A stretch of 45,096 bases of DNA from Pseudomonas tremae (GTDB lineage Bacteria; Pseudomonadota; Gammaproteobacteria; Pseudomonadales; Pseudomonadaceae). The notes under the pieces are model-generated. The model was not told where the DNA came from. It did no database searches and was given only the letters and a program-made list of their open reading frames with translations. Each line of letters opens with the position of its first letter. The stretch's first letter is position 1. The DNA lies in NCBI RefSeq assembly GCF_001401155.1, contig NZ_LJRO01000013.1, forward strand, positions 1 through 45,096, in the 5' to 3' direction. Shown piece after piece: positions 41,911-45,096 of the stretch. A program made the translations under genes and the position numbers.

Positions 41911-43857
41911 CTACGGGTTCATCAACTGCGGCAGCACGTAGTTGCGCACGACGTACAGCGAGCCTTCAGCACTCAGGTGCCCCGAGTCGATCTGCAAAAG
42001 CGAATTGCTGTCTTCCGGGCGCACCCGACAGGCATCGGCAATGCACAGTTTGTCGATCAGCGAGACGAAGCGGATGCCTGCCGAAGCAGCCAGCTGGCGG
42101 GCGGTCTGATCGGTTGCCATGATGCTGCGGTCCAGTGCCGGGTCGTTGATATACGGCTCGGTCAGCCCCCAATGGCGGTTGACGATGACACTTGGCAGCG
42201 ATGGGTTCCACTGTGGCAGCGGGCCGATCAGCACAACATGTCTGACGCCAAAGCCTTTGAGTCGAATTGCTATGCGGCGCCAGTCAGTCTTGTCGTGGCC
42301 GTCTTTCTGCGCAATGACCACGGTCTCCGGACGCAGCCTCTCAATACTTTGCAGGGCCGTTCTGTTGGAGTAGTCACAGGCCCGGCTGGTGGCCGATGCC
42401 CGTCCGGCGTGGTCGAGCAGATCAGGCAGGCAACTGGCCGATGCCACCTGATAGAACGGCGTATTGCGCGCCAGTAACTTGCGCAGCCCAAGTGACAGCG
42501 CCTGCGCGTGGGAGTCGCCCCACAGGAATACTCCGCCTGCGCCCTGCTGATGCGTGCAGGCCTCGTCGATCCCGGTCTGCCCGCGCTGGGTCATGGCGGA
42601 AAAGGCGTCGCACTTCAGCCAATAGGGTTCATACAGGTGGTGCTGGCGATCGACGTATTCTTCGATAAACAGCGCTTTGTCCGAAACACTGATTGCACGC
42701 AGCGGCGTTATCACGCCTCGGTTCATGCTCACCAGCGCGCCTGCGACGAAAACCAGAGCGGTCAGCGAGGCAAATTTCCAGCGGCCGACGCGCGCAGGCT
42801 TGCTGACAGGCTGTTCGATCAGTCGCCACGAGACCAGGCCCAGTGTCAGCGCCAGCAGCATGCCCGGCAATACCGTACGCATTTCGCCCAGCCAGCCGGC
42901 GTAGCTCATCCACACCACCACCGGCCAGTGCCAGAGATACAGCGAATACGACAGTTTGCCCAACCACTGCGACAGCGGATTGCCGGTCAGCGACGAGTCA
43001 TTGCGTGCCGCCGTGATCACCGCAAAAGTCCCCAGCACCGGCAGCGCCACCAGATACCCCGGCCAGGTGTCCTGCACCGAGAGCAGAAAGAAGCCGGCCA
43101 CTATCATTGCCAGCCCTAGCGCTTCCAGAGCCCGCTGCTGCAGCGCCCTTAACTGAAACGGAAACACACACGCCACGCCACCCGACAGCAGTTCCCACGC
43201 GCGAGCCGGCAGCAGGTAAAACGCAGCTTCTGGCGCTTGCCACGAGGCCACGATGCACAAACCAAAACCGGTCATGCATCCACCAAGCACCCACCAGCGC
43301 AGGTTGTGCAGCGCAACGACGCGGCTGAGGAGCAGCAGCGTAATCGGGTAGAGCAGGTAAAACTGCCATTCGACCGACAGCGACCACGTGTGCAGCAACC
43401 ATTTTTCATGGGCGCTGGCGGTGAAGTAACCAGCCTCGCGCCAGTAGACGAAATTGGAAACGAACCCCAGGCTGCTCGCCACATGGCTGCCCAGCGCGCT
43501 GTAGTCCAGTGGCAGCAGATAAAACCAGCCCAGCAGCAAGAGGCAGAAACACAACACCGCCAGTGCCGGAACGATGCGTCTGGCCCTGGAAGCGTAAAAC
43601 GTCACCAGCCTGAATGTGCCGTTTTTCAGCCCGCGCATGATGATCCCGGTGATCAGATACCCCGAGATAACGAAAAAAACATCTACCCCCGCAAAACCGC
43701 CCGGCAGCCAGGCGGGGTGGAAGTGGAACAGCACTACGGCAACCACCGCTATGGCACGCAGTCCGTTGATGTCTTTTCGGAAGGCCGTGGGTACGCCGGA
43801 TGTCGGAGGAGCGGCAGGGGCTGGCGCGACTGTGCTGCAGTCGCCTTGGCGATTCAT
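41911..43857 (-). CDS. Membrane O-acyltransferase with C-terminal SGNH domain
   Basis: This encodes 648 residues from the ATG at 43855-43857, which overlaps the stop of the upstream gene by one base. The N-terminal half is an acyltransferase-3 (OafA/YrhL-like) integral membrane domain with R-K-D-I-N-G-L-R-A-I-A-V near the start, then F-V-I-S-G-Y-L-I-T-G and about ten helices to residue 370. The C-terminal part has the SGNH hydrolase block L-W-G-D-S-H-A-Q-A (about 446-452) and a final D-S-G-H-L-S. Such proteins add acetyl or other acyl groups to lipopolysaccharide O antigen or exopolysaccharide, fitting its polymerase partner. Confidence 0.85.
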   Translation of the reverse strand: MNRQGDCSTVAPAPAAPPTSGVPTAFRKDINGLRAIAVVAVVLFHFHPAWLPGGFAGVDVFFVISGYLITGIIMRGLKNGTFRLVTFYASRARRIVPALAVLCFCLLLLGWFYLLPLDYSALGSHVASSLGFVSNFVYWREAGYFTASAHEKWLLHTWSLSVEWQFYLLYPITLLLLSRVVALHNLRWWVLGGCMTGFGLCIVASWQAPEAAFYLLPARAWELLSGGVACVFPFQLRALQQRALEALGLAMIVAGFFLLSVQDTWPGYLVALPVLGTFAVITAARNDSSLTGNPLSQWLGKLSYSLYLWHWPVVVWMSYAGWLGEMRTVLPGMLLALTLGLVSWRLIEQPVSKPARVGRWKFASLTALVFVAGALVSMNRGVITPLRAISVSDKALFIEEYVDRQHHLYEPYWLKCDAFSAMTQRGQTGIDEACTHQQGAGGVFLWGDSHAQALSLGLRKLLARNTPFYQVASASCLPDLLDHAGRASATSRACDYSNRTALQSIERLRPETVVIAQKDGHDKTDWRRIAIRLKGFGVRHVVLIGPLPQWNPSLPSVIVNRHWGLTEPYINDPALDRSIMATDQTARQLAASAGIRFVSLIDKLCIADACRVRPEDSNSLLQIDSGHLSAEGSLYVVRNYVLPQLMNP

Positions 43858-45077
43858 CACTGGCTGCCAAGGGCGGGTGCCGGTGTTCTGGCAGTGATTG
43901 CATAACCGATGGCCAGGCCAGCAAACAGGTTTGCGACCGCGACCTCGAACATGTCGGTAGTCCAGCTGATCAGGCACCAGCAAAAAACGACCGTCAGCAG
44001 CATTCGGCCGACGCGGGTCTTATCGTCGATCAACCTGAAAAACAACGGAATCTGCAGCGCATACAGCAGTAGCCCGAGTACACCCAGCATCGTCCACAGG
44101 TACAGGGCGGAACTGTCCATGCCGAGAAAGATCCCTGCGCCTTCGACCGGAAATATCCCCATGGTGCTGCCGACCATGCCGAAGCCTGCTCCCGTGATCA
44201 TCCAGCCTTCACGGCGCATGGCATCAATCAGATTGGGCCACGTGTTGATCTGCCGGTCATACAGCGAGGCCATCGAGCTGCCGTTGCTGACCTCGTACGC
44301 ATCAAGGTTCAACACCAGCCCCAGCGTTGGCAGCAGCAAACCGACAAACACCGCCACCACACCGATAACCCGACAGGTCCAGCTCATCCGCTGGATCATC
44401 AACAGGCCGATGGTGGCGGCGAATGCGGCGGCGGGGGCTTTGCTGGTGGTCATCACGATGGCGTAAAGCGCCACGGCGCCCAGCATTGCCATGAGCAGGC
44501 GCGAGCGCAGGAACATGAACAGGTACAACGTGTAAAAAGCGATCATGATCGACAGCACGTTGGACACTCTGGCAAAGCCTGCGAGGCGGTCCGATTCGTC
44601 AGCGCTCCATGTGGTGTTGGCGCTCAGTTCGGTTCCGCCGACGTTGTAGCTGTAACCCTTCCATGGCACCGAGAGAAGCCTGTCCAGCGCAATCCCCAGC
44701 AAGGACGCCAGCAGGCAGAACACGATGGCCTGGCAAAACAGCTTGCGACGGTGCAACAGGTGTTTCCCGCAGACAAGGCCAAACAGCAAAGGGCTTAGGG
44801 CGAATAAGCTGAACGCCAGGTTGTGAACGCTGGCGCGATGCAGCATGGCCAGCAGGCCCGAGATCAGCCACAGGACCACAAACGTCCAGAACAGCGGCCC
44901 GGCCTTGAACGTGCGCAGTTCAAGCACAGCCAGCAGAATGCAGGCTGCCTTTGGCAAGTAGAGCAGGGGGCCTGTGCCGGCCTGATCGAAGTAGAAGCGC
45001 AAGGCTCCGGAGAAAGTCTCGACCAGAATCAGGCTGATGGCGACCCACACCATTACCGTCGACTTATCAAAGGACAT
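43857..45077 (-). CDS. O-antigen ligase/Wzy-like polysaccharide polymerase
   Basis: This encodes 406 residues with about eleven membrane segments and one large periplasmic loop (about residues 265-310) containing S-L-Y-D-R-Q-I-N-T-W-P-N-L and G-W-M-I-T-G-A-G-F-G, the arrangement of the Wzy_C/WaaL family. Its role would be to join or transfer glycan repeats at the periplasmic face of the inner membrane. The start lies 20 bases from the right edge, so upstream genes of the cluster are outside the window. It is translationally linked to the acyltransferase gene downstream. Confidence 0.75.
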   Translation of the reverse strand: MSFDKSTVMVWVAISLILVETFSGALRFYFDQAGTGPLLYLPKAACILLAVLELRTFKAGPLFWTFVVLWLISGLLAMLHRASVHNLAFSLFALSPLLFGLVCGKHLLHRRKLFCQAIVFCLLASLLGIALDRLLSVPWKGYSYNVGGTELSANTTWSADESDRLAGFARVSNVLSIMIAFYTLYLFMFLRSRLLMAMLGAVALYAIVMTTSKAPAAAFAATIGLLMIQRMSWTCRVIGVVAVFVGLLLPTLGLVLNLDAYEVSNGSSMASLYDRQINTWPNLIDAMRREGWMITGAGFGMVGSTMGIFPVEGAGIFLGMDSSALYLWTMLGVLGLLLYALQIPLFFRLIDDKTRVGRMLLTVVFCWCLISWTTDMFEVAVANLFAGLAIGYAITARTPAPALGSQ

Positions 45078-45096
45078 GATCGACGCGCGCGCGTCG

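Overview
The window looks like a chromosomal segment of a Pseudomonas, most likely the P. syringae group. The core genes (iron/zinc-type TonB-ABC locus, chemoreceptors with sigma-28 promoters, a DUF6555 gene, manganese catalase) have the composition and style of that genus, and the intergenic REP-like repeats at 36612-36803 are typical of P. syringae. This assignment is from reading alone; no database was searched. I see no rRNA, tRNA or CRISPR array.

Positions 1-7250 are accessory DNA. The window opens with the 3' end of an unknown gene, coupled to a run of small genes of unknown function, two of which are paralogues. Several genes here are broken: a coiled-coil/zinc-ribbon gene split by an in-frame TAA, a frameshifted small gene, an adenosine-deaminase-like 5' fragment, and an open frame without a usable start codon. 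Between them lie repeated leader-like elements, short inverted repeats and tandem 23-bp repeats that resemble insertion-sequence ends, a GNAT acetyltransferase and a stand-alone DUF4062 protein.

Positions 7280-19491 form a candidate defence cassette. It holds an HNH nuclease, an overlapping OLD-type ATPase/TOPRIM nuclease and UvrD-like helicase pair (Gabija architecture) with a third gene of unknown function, a small membrane protein coupled to a winged-helix protein, a second AAA ATPase/TOPRIM protein, and several membrane or zinc-ribbon proteins of unknown function, some AT-rich. A 13-base motif, GACARNCTTTATT, occurs once before the HNH gene, five times in a cluster after the last cassette gene, and once more at 19842. 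No transposase is present, so the motif may mark the ends of a mobile element whose transposase is absent.

Positions 20168-45077 look like core or stable genome: a secreted small protein; a four-gene TonB receptor/ABC operon read leftward behind a Zur-box-like palindrome; a VOC protein; a haem-oxygenase-like di-iron protein translationally coupled to a methyltransferase; a stress group (DUF4142, DUF892, manganese catalase); a DUF6555 protein; two chemoreceptors, each behind a sigma-28-like promoter; an ABC transporter (fused permease plus ATPase) without its binding protein, followed by a histidine kinase and FixJ-type regulator; and a polysaccharide polymerase/acyltransferase pair at the right edge.
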